From assembly GCA_020746995.1 (NCBI GenBank), contig JAGPXD010000001.1, positions 3,968,001 through 4,032,000 of the forward strand: a stretch of 64,000 nucleotides of DNA, read 5' to 3'. How positions within the stretch are numbered: position 1 is the first letter of the stretch; every line of letters starts with the position of its first letter. The stretch comes from Plectosphaerella cucumerina (taxonomy: Eukaryota; Ascomycota; Sordariomycetes; Glomerellales; Plectosphaerellaceae). Below are positions 44,977 to 55,644 of this stretch, one piece after another. The position numbers and the translations under genes were made by a program. Below the pieces are notes generated by a model. The model was given only the letters and a program-made list of their open reading frames with translations. It was not told where the DNA came from and made no database searches.

Positions 44977-47444
44977 CTACAGGCTCTTCGAACCTGCCGA
45001 CTGAGTGGCGTTCTACTCCAGTGTCAGCGCTGCATTCGCTAGACGTATGAAAAAGATGAGTCTTACCTGGGAGATGTAGCTCCGTCCAACTTCGATGGTA
45101 TCTCCCATCCCGCGCTGTCGCTGCCAGAACCTGGGACTGGTTAGGATGACGGTGCAAGGGTGACTGGGGCGGTACTAACATATCTTCGGGTCCGTTCAGA
45201 CCGCGTTTGGAGGCCCGACGAGCCTCGTCCTCGAGGGCAGCCCGGGTAATCTGGTCGCTCTTCTCAATACCGGGCGTGGCGGCCTTTTCGTGGACCTCCT
45301 GCTGCAGATTCTCCTCGAGCAACTTCTTCTTGATCAAATACTTCTCCTTACGCTCCCTTTGCAGACCGGGACTGTCGACCTTGCTCATCAGGTAACGAAC
45401 CACCATCTGCGTGGCGAGGTAGAAGTGCTCGGCGAGGAACACACTCAAGAGCACCACCCATGCCTCAACCTGCCCCTTGGACCCTGCGGGACCGCTGGAG
45501 TTGCTGTGGCTGCAGAGGGATACAATGCCAGCGCTGGTGAGAGTTCCGAGCCAGGAGAGGAAGCCAAGGGCATCGATCCAGGGGCCGATCGAGTCGGCAC
45601 GCCAAGGGATCGGCCTCCTGCTGCTGATGGCGATCTTGACAGCATCCGATCGCAGCTCGACCCAGTTGTTGATGAGGAAGAAACAAGGGGTGAGTGGCCA
45701 GGCGACTGAGAAGAGGCTGAGGTAGCCGAACTGTATAATCATCTCGCGGAAGTCACCAGTGACATCGTAGACCTCGAGCTCAATCTCGCTCCGCACACGG
45801 TCCAGGAAGTCCTTCTCCTCCTTGACGTCGCGGTTCTGCGACGCGGCGGCGCTACGGCTGATCTTGGCCTGGACACCCTTGGCTTCATCCTTGACCTTGC
45901 GCTTGACGTACGGCAGCACTGTCTCGGTCAGGAAGTTGACGACCTGGGCGGTGACAGTGAAGTAGAACATCTGCTGGCTAATCCTCGTGGGGTCGACGAC
46001 AAACTCCTGGGCGGCCCAGACATGGTCCTTCGGGGTCAGCTTTGTGGCGATGGTGCGCCAGAAGTCCAGGTAGGGGGTGAGAACGTGGCCGAAAGGAATG
46101 TAGACGAAAGCAGTGAAGAAAAGGGCCATGTAGGATGTGATGAAGTTGAGGACAAACTGCTTCTGGACGAGAGCAGCGTGGTGGGCTGTGGCATGTCAGC
46201 GGTGTAGACGGATGTCAGAGGCTGATGTCACGCACCGTCCATAGTCTCATAGTTTTCCATCTCGGTCAGGCGCTCAGCAAAGTTTGTGAGAATGGTCGAG
46301 AATGTGGGCGTCATCACGACGAGAATGGCCGTGGGGATAAAGGCCTGTCGCTTCAGTCAGCATACACCGCCACACTGTCAGAAGGTCTGGAGTCTGACCA
46401 GGTAGCGCTTGAACGGCCCGTCATAGACCTGATTGATGAAGATTTCGAGCGAGTTACACGTCGAGATGAGGGTGCCCAGGACCAGGATGCACGCAATGGC
46501 AAAGGGGATCTGCAGCAGCTGCGTCTGGAGGCGCTTGTAGGGTGAGTAAACACGAATGATCTCGCCGGTGACGGGATCCCTGGCCTCGTGCTCATGCTGG
46601 AACTGAGGGCGCGGGTGCTGTATTTTGGACGAACCCCTCGTACCCCACTGGACGGCGAGATCGACTTCCTTCTTCTTCCAGAACTCGAAAAAGATGACAG
46701 ACCAGAAGCAGACGGCCAGTGCGTACAGCGACGAGAACTGACCGAGGAACATCCAAGCGGAGAAACCGGCGGCGGCAGGGAAGACGAGGAAGCGGAAGTA
46801 AGCCTGCATGAAAGCAAAGTAAAAGGCGACGTGCTCGCCAAACTTGTCCCGGATGTCGTTGAGGTCCTTGTCGTCGACGGTGTACTTGGAGCTCATCTTC
46901 TGGATCCAGGTACGGTTGAAGGCATGGTCATGGAGCGGGAAGATGGATTCAACCGAGGTCCAAGGGCCGGAACCGGGGGTGATGCCGGCGCCGCCCTCGC
47001 CCTTGGGCCGGGTGATGAGGAGGAAGACAAGACGGAGGCGCTCGGCCTCGGTGACGGGGTCATCCTGGAGGGACTGGGACACGTCCTTGTCTGGACCGAT
47101 GGTGCGAGCGCCGTGTAGCCAGTCGCCGAGGCGCGATCGGTAGACCTGGTCGTTCAGGATCTTCTGGGAGGCGATCTTGAGGAAGATGAGGAGGGAGTCT
47201 GCGGTCCCATTCCTGACCTCTGTGGCGAAGCCGACGTTGACGAGCGCTTCGATGAGTCGGATGAACTGGGCCTCGTCCTCGTCCTTTTCTGCGAAGCATG
47301 TCAGAATTTCTCATTCCAGGAGCCGAGGGGGCCGTCCGTACTGTCTGCAGAGAGCTTGAAGTGGATCACAAAGTCGACGCCATAGTTTGTTTCGAAGCCC
47401 GGTTGGATGACTTTACTGCTGTAGAGGTTCTTGATGCTGGCCAT
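44977..47444 (-). CDS. IST2: Anoctamin/TMEM16-like protein (Ist2 family)
   Basis: Minus-strand exons 47342-47444, 46399-47288, 46236-46344, 45180-46185, 45067-45130 and 44977-45012 give 735 residues. The N-terminal cytosolic domain begins MASIKNLYSSKVIQPGF. About eight to ten membrane segments follow, starting at AFMQAYFRFLVFPAAAGF, and include AFIPTAILVVMTPTFSTIL and YLSLFSVAWPLTPCFFLIN. The family contains lipid scramblases and ion channels; yeast Ist2 tethers cortical ER to the plasma membrane through a very long basic tail. Here the tail after the last membrane span is only about 120 residues, charged and coiled-coil-like, so tethering would have to work differently. Two small 3' exons (64 and 36 nt) were found by splice and frame logic and are less certain. 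Confidence 0.88.
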
Positions 47445-48283
47445 TGTGGGCACTCTATCGGGTCTGTCCCGGGAAAGACGGCAGCGCGTGGAGGGAGATG
47501 AGAGAATGAGATGAGGGGAGGGGAGGTAGGGCGTTCAGACGGCAGGTGGCTCTGGTTTTCTAGGTTCAGGTTCAGGAGAAGAGAGAAGCAATCATGACGC
47601 TTGGCCGATGCTAGTGGAATCACGCCCGGAGCACGAGGCAAGGTCTGGGCTGGAGGCTGCACTTTTGACACAATATCTTGGTATGGACGGCGGAGGAGGA
47701 GGTGGATGTGCCATGCAGGAGAGGGTGGGAAGTCACATACATTCAACGTCATCGGGGAAACAAGCTCAGCTCACCTGTGCCCGAGAGACGGGAGGGGGTG
47801 GAGACGCCTGTGGACCGCCCCAGGCCACAGCCTACACTGGACCCTGCACTGCTGAGCTCACGGTGCAGCTGGCCAGCCGATGGAGCACCTGCAGACTGGA
47901 CTGGAGCTTCGGGTGGGCGGTCGCTTCCCTCAATGCAGTGGCTGGCCGGACCTTCCTGCCCTCTCCCGTGCATTGGGTGGAATGGACGGAATGCCTTGGC
48001 AAGACCTGTCTGTCTCCGGCAGTGCTCATTGGGTGGCGGCACCTGCCTTTGCACATGAAGCTCCCCCGCTCTTACCCTGTGCGGCTGTGGCTGGGTGCGA
48101 CGTCAAGGGGCATGAGGAGGTAGGAGCTTGGACCCCCATGACGCTGGCTCCCCTTCGTGCTTTCACGTGTTTCCGTCGCCGTCTCCAATCCCTCTCAACC
48201 ACAACTGAACCATCACCACCATCCCTCCCGTCCAGAACAAGGTGTCACAACAACCGCCCCGCCTTTCTGGCATTACAGGTACC
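47445..48283. other. Divergent intergenic region
   Basis: Shared upstream region of the anoctamin-like and metallophosphoesterase genes. No further gene supported. Confidence 0.6.
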
Positions 48284-49264
48284 ATGGGCCTCCTTGCTAC
48301 CCTGCGACTACGACGCCGCAGCCCCTTCGACCCGCCCACGCTGCTCGACCAGTTTCTGGCCTCTCCCTTGCAGGCCTTCATCTCGGCCCTCTATTCTTTC
48401 TTCCTGGCTCTGAGAGGTCGGCCCTTCCACCCACCATCCTCTTATCCGATTCGAGTCGTGTGCCTGTCCGACACTCATGACCAGTTCCCCAGCAAAGTCC
48501 CTGATGGCGACCTCCTCATCCATGCCGGAGACCTGACCAACCCGGGGTCGGCCGCCAACATCCAGGCGCAGCTGGACTGGCTGACTTCATTGCCTCACGC
48601 CCATAAGATTCTTGTCGCCGGCAATCACGACTCGTACTTTGATCCCAAGTCGCGCACCCTCGCAGACCGCACCTTCAAGACAAAGCTCAACCTCAAGGGC
48701 ATCCACTACCTCGAGCACGACTCGATCACCCTGGACTTTGCTGGTGGCAGGAAGCTCAAGATCTATGGCTCTCCAGATATCATCAACTGTGGCGGCTCCG
48801 AGTTCGCCTTCCAATACAACCCTGACCATCCGCCATGGCGAGGCAGTGTGCCAGCTGACACGGATATTCTCGTCACCCACATGCCTCCGCGTTATCACCT
48901 GGATCTCGGCACCCTTGGCTGTCCCTCCCTGCTGGCCGAAGTCTGGCGCGTGCGGCCCAAGCTGCACGTCGTCGGCCATGTCCACTGGGGCCACGGCAGG
49001 AGGGCTATGCATTTTGACGCCTGCCAGGAGGCCTATGAGGCTCTCATGTCCCGCCCGCCTAGCGGACCAGTCTGGGACTTGCTCCCCAACGGCGGGTGGA
49101 TCGACGCAATCAAGGTCGTAATCTACGGCGTGCACTCGGTGGTATTCAAGTGGCTGATGCTCGGCCCCGGCGGCAACACCAGTAGCAGCCTCCTCGTCAA
49201 CGCCGCTTTGATGAAAGGCAACTCAGGGAAGATCGGCAACCCCGTCCAAGTTGTCGATCTGTAG
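48284..49264 (+). CDS. Calcineurin-like metallophosphoesterase
   Basis: A single exon of 326 residues starting in a taccATGGGC context. A hydrophobic segment at about 25-45 (LASPLQAFISALYSFFLAL) may anchor it in a membrane. The metal-binding motifs come in order: SDTHD, HAGDLTNPG, GNHDSYF, THMPPR and GHVHWGHG. These define the calcineurin-like two-metal phosphoesterase fold, of the small MPPED/239FB type common in fungi. The substrate is not predictable; phosphomonoesters, diesters or cyclic nucleotides are all possible. The C-terminal ~60 residues contain another hydrophobic helix. Confidence 0.92.
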   Translation: MGLLATLRLRRRSPFDPPTLLDQFLASPLQAFISALYSFFLALRGRPFHPPSSYPIRVVCLSDTHDQFPSKVPDGDLLIHAGDLTNPGSAANIQAQLDWLTSLPHAHKILVAGNHDSYFDPKSRTLADRTFKTKLNLKGIHYLEHDSITLDFAGGRKLKIYGSPDIINCGGSEFAFQYNPDHPPWRGSVPADTDILVTHMPPRYHLDLGTLGCPSLLAEVWRVRPKLHVVGHVHWGHGRRAMHFDACQEAYEALMSRPPSGPVWDLLPNGGWIDAIKVVIYGVHSVVFKWLMLGPGGNTSSSLLVNAALMKGNSGKIGNPVQVVDL

Positions 49265-49525
49265 GGGCATGGAGGATATGACAAAGACGTTTATTAATGT
49301 CAGGTAGCAGATGGCCATACCCTAATACCTCCACCAACTTCCTGCCCTCAATGTGGAAATGGTCCATGATTCGTTTCGAAATGCTCATGCGATGATAGAA
49401 AGAACAACGCCCGCCCAATATGACGTGAAAATAGACAGGAGACGGAACAGAAAACAGACAACGCCCCAACACCGATACTCATAGCACAACCCTCATTAAC
49501 ACCCCTGTCGTGTCTCCTGACTTTC

Positions 49526-52014
49526 TCACAGAAGCAACCTCATGACCGTTACGGCAAGAGGGAGGAGGATGGCGACACCGACGCTCAGCACAGCGCCGGA
49601 TTCAGACTGAACAGCTCCCGTCGGAGTGCTACTAACCGCTGGTGGCCTGACATCCGCCGGCGCGCTTTCGATCGGCGGTTGGCGGTTGCCGGACGGAGCA
49701 GGCGGCGGAGGAGGAGGGGGCGGCGGCGATGGCGCGGGCGGAGGAGGTGAAGGCCGAGCGGTGGGACCGACGACATCCTCCGGCACCGTCAGAGTGACAT
49801 CGCTCTCGCCTCCAGGGCCGCACTCCTCGCACACCTCGATGATGGTCGTCATCGACGGCGTCGGCGGTCTGTTGCAGCCATCGTCACAGGGTCCAACGGT
49901 GATGCAGTACTCAGTGGTGATGAGCCGGGCAGGGTCCGTCGGCAAGACGGTGACGTACGGCACCGTTATGATACTCCAGCCGCTCGGCAGGCCGCCCTGG
50001 CCGTTGCCGCCCTGCCATGTGCTGCCTTCGCCCAGGGGAGGTGCCGGCTCGGGGATCTCGCCACGGCCGCCGACGACACCGTACAGGCTGACGAGGTAGT
50101 CGCTCGCTGGGCGTACCTCGCGGTTGTCCTGGCGCTGCAGCAGGCGCAGCGGGGCGACGGAGAAGCCGCCGACGGACTGGGAGAGGAAGCCACCGCAGAA
50201 CTCGTCTGGGTCACCAGGACAGGGAATGTCGCACTGGCTCATATCGGCGAGGGCGCGAGACTGCGGGTCGAGGGCCGTGGCGCACAGGCACTGGTCGTTA
50301 TGGATGCCGGCGTAAGGGCGGCCTGCGCATGTTTCGACACAGAGGTCGGGGGTCATGTTGGGGCCGGCGGCGGCGAACTCGAACGTGGTGAAGCCGTTTT
50401 CGGAGGCGAAGCAGCCTAGGAAGGCGTATTCGCCGATATTGAGCGAATCGTCGCCTGGGGGTGGCGGGGTGTTGCTCGGCGTGGGCTGGCTTGTTGACGG
50501 ACTGGTGATGGTTTGGCTTCCCGTGGAAGAGCTGGCTGGCTGTGTCGACTGGGACAGTGTTGGCGAGGTTTGCGCCGATGAGGAGGAGGTCGCCCCTGAT
50601 GAGACCGATGAGGCCGACGCCGACGAAGATTGGGACGACAACGTCTGCGTGGACGTAGCCTGTGACGACGACGTCTGCGCCGACGATGACCCCGAGGGCA
50701 GGGACAGAGTCGTGGAGCCCTGTCCCGATGTTGTCAGCGAAGGGGAGGACGTTGGAGGCTGAGGCTGCACGGTTACGGTCACGGTCGAGGTGATCTCAAC
50801 GGTTGTCGTCGTCGTAGGCTCATCAGTGGGAGTGTCCGCGCTCCGCTGGTAGACGTCGATGTAGTTGACCTCCCAGAAACTAGGGTCATGCTGTGAGTGC
50901 TGCACATCCTACAGACTGAAGAAAAGGGAGACTCACGCATTGGAGAAGACGCTGGGGTTATTGGCGACGTATTGCTCGCACGTTGGGGCTGCAGCGCTAC
51001 ACTCGCCGCCCCAGGTTGCACCAGCATAGTCGCCGCAGAAGTTCTGTATTGTCGTCAGCCCACATACTTGAACTCCCCGTCGGGACACTTCTGCCTACCG
51101 TCTGGATGACGATGCTCATCTGCCGGAAGTACCGGTCAGGCTCACACGTCTCGGTGCCGAACAGCGCCGTGGGAGGGCCCCACGAGGCCGGGTTGGGTTG
51201 CTTGCTGGTGATATCCTGCGGGATCCTGCTGCGAGGCCAGTGCCAGATCCTGATGTCTTCGGACGTCCACTCGACGGCGTACACACCGCCGCCGGCAGCG
51301 TTGAACGTGTCGCCGTAGGTGGCAGTATCGAGATCGGGCGGGACGAAGCTGCAGCCGGCGTTGTTGTTGTTCTGCGAGTGGGTTAGAGGCGGTGTGCTTC
51401 AGTCGGTGATTAAGGGACTCACGCCGGGGCTGGTGCAATCAAATGTGACGGCGGTGCCGGAGGTCTCGATGCCGGATCTGGGGATGGTGCAGCCTTCGGA
51501 GCTGAGGGCACGGCAGGTCAGTGACATACTCTTGTCCCCGGAAGAAGAGTCCTGACTTACGTGTGAGCAGAGATGAGGTTCCTGGTCGCCCTGTTGGCGC
51601 CTTCGATAATGTCGATCTCGCCATTATTCGGCCAGTCGGGGCCATACATCCAGACTACATTCATCGTCAGCCATCTCCAATATCAGTCTGCTCTGAAGGA
51701 CACTTACACGCAGGCCACAGCCCACAGGTCGACGGCGGCATGTGCGCAAAGTCGCCGATGAAGAGTCCACTATCGTATGCCACCTTGCTCTCGAGACGCA
51801 CACTGGGCCGGCCGGTGCCTAGGGGATAGACATTTGTGTCGTCGACACCGAGGATGACGCTGCCATCGGGCCGGATCTCGTAGAGGTCCAGCGCCTCGGC
51901 GTCGGCGGCGCTCTGGTAGCGGACGAAGCCGTTGGAGGGGTCGACGCCATTGAACCAGTTGAAGCCTGTGAGGAAGGCATCGCCGACATACGACGTTGCC
52001 AGGCTGTAGGCCAT
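49526..52014 (-). CDS. GH16 glucanase with WSC domain and GPI-type C-terminus
   Basis: Minus-strand exons 51708-52014, 51561-51654, 51423-51501, 51099-51371, 50937-51043 and 49526-50879 give 737 residues. Residues ~1-290 are a GH16 domain with the catalytic motif GEIDIIE (Glu115, Asp117, Glu120). A Ser/Thr-rich linker follows, then a Cys-rich WSC carbohydrate-binding domain (FLGCFASENG...CVETCAGRPYAG...CDIPCPGDPDEFCGG), a Pro-rich linker, and a hydrophobic tail after SESGA that looks like a GPI-attachment signal. This suggests a wall-bound beta-glucan hydrolase or transglycosylase. The model begins at MAYSLATSYVGD in a CACCATGG context and has no signal peptide, which does not fit a GPI protein; an upstream signal exon may be missing from my model. 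Confidence 0.85.
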
Positions 52015-53096
52015 GGTGGGGTATCAAGAGAAGGCACAAGGGGCAGGTGTATGAGAGGCGCGTCCTTGGGAGCAGCGCAGAGTGTGAGAGAGGCAGAGCA
52101 CGGCGTGACGACTGGGCTATTCATGATGGCTGGGATGATGCGGCGGGCGACAGCGTCCTGATATACGATCCTGCCCGTCTGTGCCATGATGCTGGCTCAG
52201 GCTCAGGTGAGCAGGCGATGTTGGAAGCTTGCACGGTCAAGGTTCTGGCCGGACCCCGCCGCTGGATCTGGGTGGAATGCGGCCCAGGGCCGAGAATGCA
52301 GCATGGCTGGCTTCTGTGGTGGTGCAACACGCCATGCCAGAGCATGCAGTGGAGGCGGGGGCTGGGAGATGCCGATGCCGATGGAGGACGTCTGGATCTT
52401 GAGAGTGAGATATCGAATCTGGAGGGGTCACGATGGCGCATGGCTTTTGATCGAGTGCGATGCATCACGCTGAGGGCATCACTGAAGTCTGAAGAGAGGT
52501 TGTTCGCAGCCAGAGAGGAAGGCCTGCGTCTCCGAGCGCGCCAACTCTCCCTAGCTACCGCGACGCACGATGAGGAAGACCCGGGGGCACGACCAGACAA
52601 TAGTCCCTCTTCTCAAACAGATGAGGGAGCCTCCTTCGCCACAACCCGCCGTCTCAGACCCAGCAGTACCAGACCAGACCATGTGGCGACAAGAGGTGGC
52701 CGGGGCCATTCCAAGGGGTGGTATTAATGGAAGCGCCGTCCGACCCATGACTGGCATTGACAAGCCGGTAGTGTGCCTCGAGAGGGGGTCGCCCTGGCCT
52801 CCCTGCCGCGAGGCTGATGCGACGTCAGATGGGCCGCAAGGGGCGAGGAGGTAAGTAAGTGAAGGGGTATTTTCTTTTCTTGGTACAAGGGAGGACTGGC
52901 CGGGGGTTGGTTCCCCCAGCCGGACGAAGAACATGAACGCCAATTGTATATACCGGATTTTCCAAACGCTCAAATCATGCCCCAGGAATGCTCCGCCGTC
53001 TATCCATCGATAGATCCGAAATACTATAACCGAAAATCAAGAGACATGCCCCCGCCACCATGAAGCACAAGTCGTCGTCGTCGTTAGGGCGGAGCC
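52015..53096. other. Intergenic region, 1.1 kb
   Basis: Upstream of the GH16-WSC gene and downstream of PEX12. It might contain an undetected signal-peptide exon of the GH16 gene; none could be joined confidently. Confidence 0.5.
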
Positions 53097-54368
53097 TCAC
53101 ACCATGATGCGCCGCAGACCCTCGGTGCCGCCCAGGACGCGGCGGCCAGTGACGGCACATCGGCCGATGCCGCTCTCCCACTTCCCCTCCTTGTCGGTCA
53201 TGAAGGTCTCTTGGCGGGGGTGGGAGCCCTCCAGCCAGCGGTGGATGCACGAGTAGCAGTAGACGATACCCGTCTGGCAGGCAGTGGGAGTCTCGACCTG
53301 ACTCTCACAGATGGGACACAGGCTCGTGTCATCGGGCGGCTGCACCGTGTGGATGGGGAGGAGGGACTGCGCGGCGATGGGGGCCGTTTCCGCTTCTGGT
53401 GTGCGAGGCTCTGGCTCCTCCCCTTGTCCCTCCTCCTGCTTCTTCTTCTTCTCGGGAAGGCCGGCGACGATGGGCGGCGGGAGATCGAGAGCCTCGGTGG
53501 CCTTGCGCGAGAGCTGCTTGGCAAAGTCCGAGGCGTGCCACCACTCGAGGAACTTGAGGGCGAAGATGCTCATGGGCAGCACGACGGAGAGGCTGTTGAG
53601 GAGGCGCGGGCCCATCTCGCGCGGGGAGAAGAAGGAGCGGCCGCCCGGGGGCGCACCGGCAGCGGCAGGGCGGGGCGCCGTGAGGGCATCGATGGCGCGG
53701 TAGTCTTCGGCGGTCATGCGGCGGATGCGGGTGCCGATGAGCCAGAGGAAGGGGTTGTGGTATTTCGATGAGTCGAAGAGGTAGGCGAGGTTGAAGGCGA
53801 GTATTGTGAAGTAGTAGGCGGCATTGATGGAGGGGTAGACGTTGGTAAGGAACCAGCGGTAGGTATGGCGCAGTCGATCGAGGAGCGTGGGGTTCGCTGG
53901 TAGTCTGGTGTATGCGGCGCCGAGGAGGGCGCGGGGGGCGTTGATCTCGTGGTCCTCGTCGAGCTTGCGCTTGAGGTAGGGTAGTAGGACGACGACGGCG
54001 AGGTTCTTCCAGATGTCTCTTGAGGTCAGGCGTAGAGTATCGCGCACAATGGCTGGTGCTGCGGCGCTGGCGCGGGGGATCTCGGCGTGCAGGGCCTTCT
54101 CGCGCTTGAGGCCGTAAAAGTGTTCGGTGAAGGAGCCGCCCCGGGTGCGGAGGTAGTGGCGCTCGACAAGGAGCATGACGAAGGCGTGGAGCTCATCGAA
54201 GGAGTTGAGGGTGCGCAGCAGGTATCGGGGATAGCGCTGGGTGGCGACGGTGAGGAGGTAGCGCAGGGTCGGGGGCAGAAGGCCATTGAGTTGCTGTTCA
54301 GCGAGGAGGTCGAAGAGCGATGGCTTCTGGTCGTCGAGGGAGCCCCGAAGGGCGGAGACGAACTCCAT
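53097..54368 (-). CDS. PEX12: Peroxisome biogenesis factor Pex12
   Basis: A single frame of 423 residues. The N-terminus (MEFVSALRGSLDDQKPSLFD, then LLAEQQLNGLLPPTLRYLL) and the central membrane region match the Pex2/Pex12 family. The C-terminus is a partial RING: CPIC...CQTG...CYSC, then HRWLEGSHP. Pex12 is known to bind only one zinc in this domain. Pex12 works with Pex2 and Pex10 as the peroxisomal ubiquitin ligase that recycles the receptor Pex5. A His/Pro/Glu-rich insertion precedes the RING. The gene lies head-to-head with the thioesterase gene, with 537 bp between starts. Confidence 0.94.
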   Translation of the reverse strand: MEFVSALRGSLDDQKPSLFDLLAEQQLNGLLPPTLRYLLTVATQRYPRYLLRTLNSFDELHAFVMLLVERHYLRTRGGSFTEHFYGLKREKALHAEIPRASAAAPAIVRDTLRLTSRDIWKNLAVVVLLPYLKRKLDEDHEINAPRALLGAAYTRLPANPTLLDRLRHTYRWFLTNVYPSINAAYYFTILAFNLAYLFDSSKYHNPFLWLIGTRIRRMTAEDYRAIDALTAPRPAAAGAPPGGRSFFSPREMGPRLLNSLSVVLPMSIFALKFLEWWHASDFAKQLSRKATEALDLPPPIVAGLPEKKKKQEEGQGEEPEPRTPEAETAPIAAQSLLPIHTVQPPDDTSLCPICESQVETPTACQTGIVYCYSCIHRWLEGSHPRQETFMTDKEGKWESGIGRCAVTGRRVLGGTEGLRRIMV

Positions 54369-54905
54369 GGCGGTGGTGTAGGAGGGGCAAGGACGTGAGA
54401 TGGTGCTATCTTGTTGATGTGATCATTGTGGACAGTCGCAGTTGGAGGGTGCGAGCGAGGGTAGGTAGCTGTGGTGGTGGTGATGAAATCGCGTCCGTGA
54501 TGCAATCAATCTGCAGGAGCGAGCGAGCATGCGACAGCGTCGACAGCCGAGGCAAAATGCTGCCGAAGTCGCCTTACCTAAGCTTGTCCAAGTACCGAAG
54601 TACCCTTTCGCGGGGCAGCCCCCGGGCACCTGGCGCATCGCGGCATCGGCCATCGGGGCACCCCACGAATGGGCCCGCCCCGGCATCCCACTGCAGTATG
54701 ACCCCCGCGCCCTGTCAGCCTGTGGGCTGTGCATCTCACTGTCTGACAACCCCTGGCGATACGCGTGTGGGAGGTACCTTTGTACCTCTTCTCTGCTTAC
54801 AGCCGACAACCGACAACCGACCATCATATTTCCCATCATCATCTCTCTTCTCTCACTCACTCTCTTCTCGACGCCTAGACGTGTTTGATACGAAACTTGA
54901 GCACC
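54369..54905. promoter_or_regulatory. Bidirectional promoter between PEX12 and the thioesterase gene
   Basis: The 537 bp between two divergent start codons must hold both promoters. The right end is strongly C/T-rich. Confidence 0.5.
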
Positions 54906-55536
54906 ATGGCTCCCAACGAAGAAACCCTCAGCAGGTCTCGCGAGGTTCTCGCCATCGCGGACCTCGCGGACCGCCTGCGTACCGGCATGCGTCTCATCGG
55001 CAAGACGGGCAAGTTGGGAGACTCTGATCAGGTATTTGATGCCAACCACTACTCTCACATAATCTCACTGACACTCACAGGACTGGATGTCTCCCATAAT
55101 GCCGTACCTGGACGTCCACTCGGCTCGTATGCCTTCGCCCTCTTCCTCCTCACCCTCCCCATCATCTCCCGACTTTGCCGGCCCCGAGTTTCCCACGGCA
55201 ACCTTCTCCTTCACCGTCCAGCCCGTTCACGCCAACCGCCTCGCCAATCTTCACGGTGGCTGTGCCGCTACCCTCTTCGATTACTGCACCTCCGTCGCCC
55301 TCATCCTCGTTGCCGCCCCCGGCCGCTGGCAGTACCTCGGCGTCACCCGCAACCTAGCCTGCACCTACCTGCGCCCCGTGCCCGTCGGAACGGAGATCCT
55401 CATCGAGTGCGAGGTCGTCAGTGCAGGTCGCCAGCTGTCTCTCATCCGCGGCGTCATGCGCCGCAAGTCCGATGGCGCCATCCTCAATACCTGCGAGCAT
55501 GGCAAGTTCAACACGGACCCGCCTGCAAAGATATGA
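54906..55536 (+). CDS. Hotdog-fold acyl-CoA thioesterase (PaaI/ACOT13-like)
   Basis: Exons 54906-55031 and 55081-55536 give 193 residues. The start MAPNEETLSRSREV is in a CACCATGG context. The hotdog core is VHANRLANLHGGCAATLFDY (the conserved His-Gly-Gly and the catalytic Asp on the long helix), followed by beta strands to the C-terminus. The family hydrolyses aryl- or medium/long-chain acyl-CoA. The chain ends PPAKI; AKI is a known weak PTS1 variant in some fungi, so peroxisomal import is possible. A Ser/Pro-rich loop (MPSPSSSSPSPSSPD) sits before the core. The gene shares a promoter region with PEX12. Confidence 0.88.
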
Positions 55537-55644
55537 CCTTGTTTGTTTGCGATGCATTGGATAGAAGTAAGGCAGAAGGCGGCAGATAGACCAGGAGTAA
55601 CTGCTTGTAGACAACCAAGACCCTGCATCGCCCAGTGACCTGAC

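Noticed and set aside
44846..45180. Read-through C-terminus of the anoctamin-like protein to 44846
   Set aside because: Two small introns with proper borders restore a conserved-looking short tail; the read-through tail is compositionally random.
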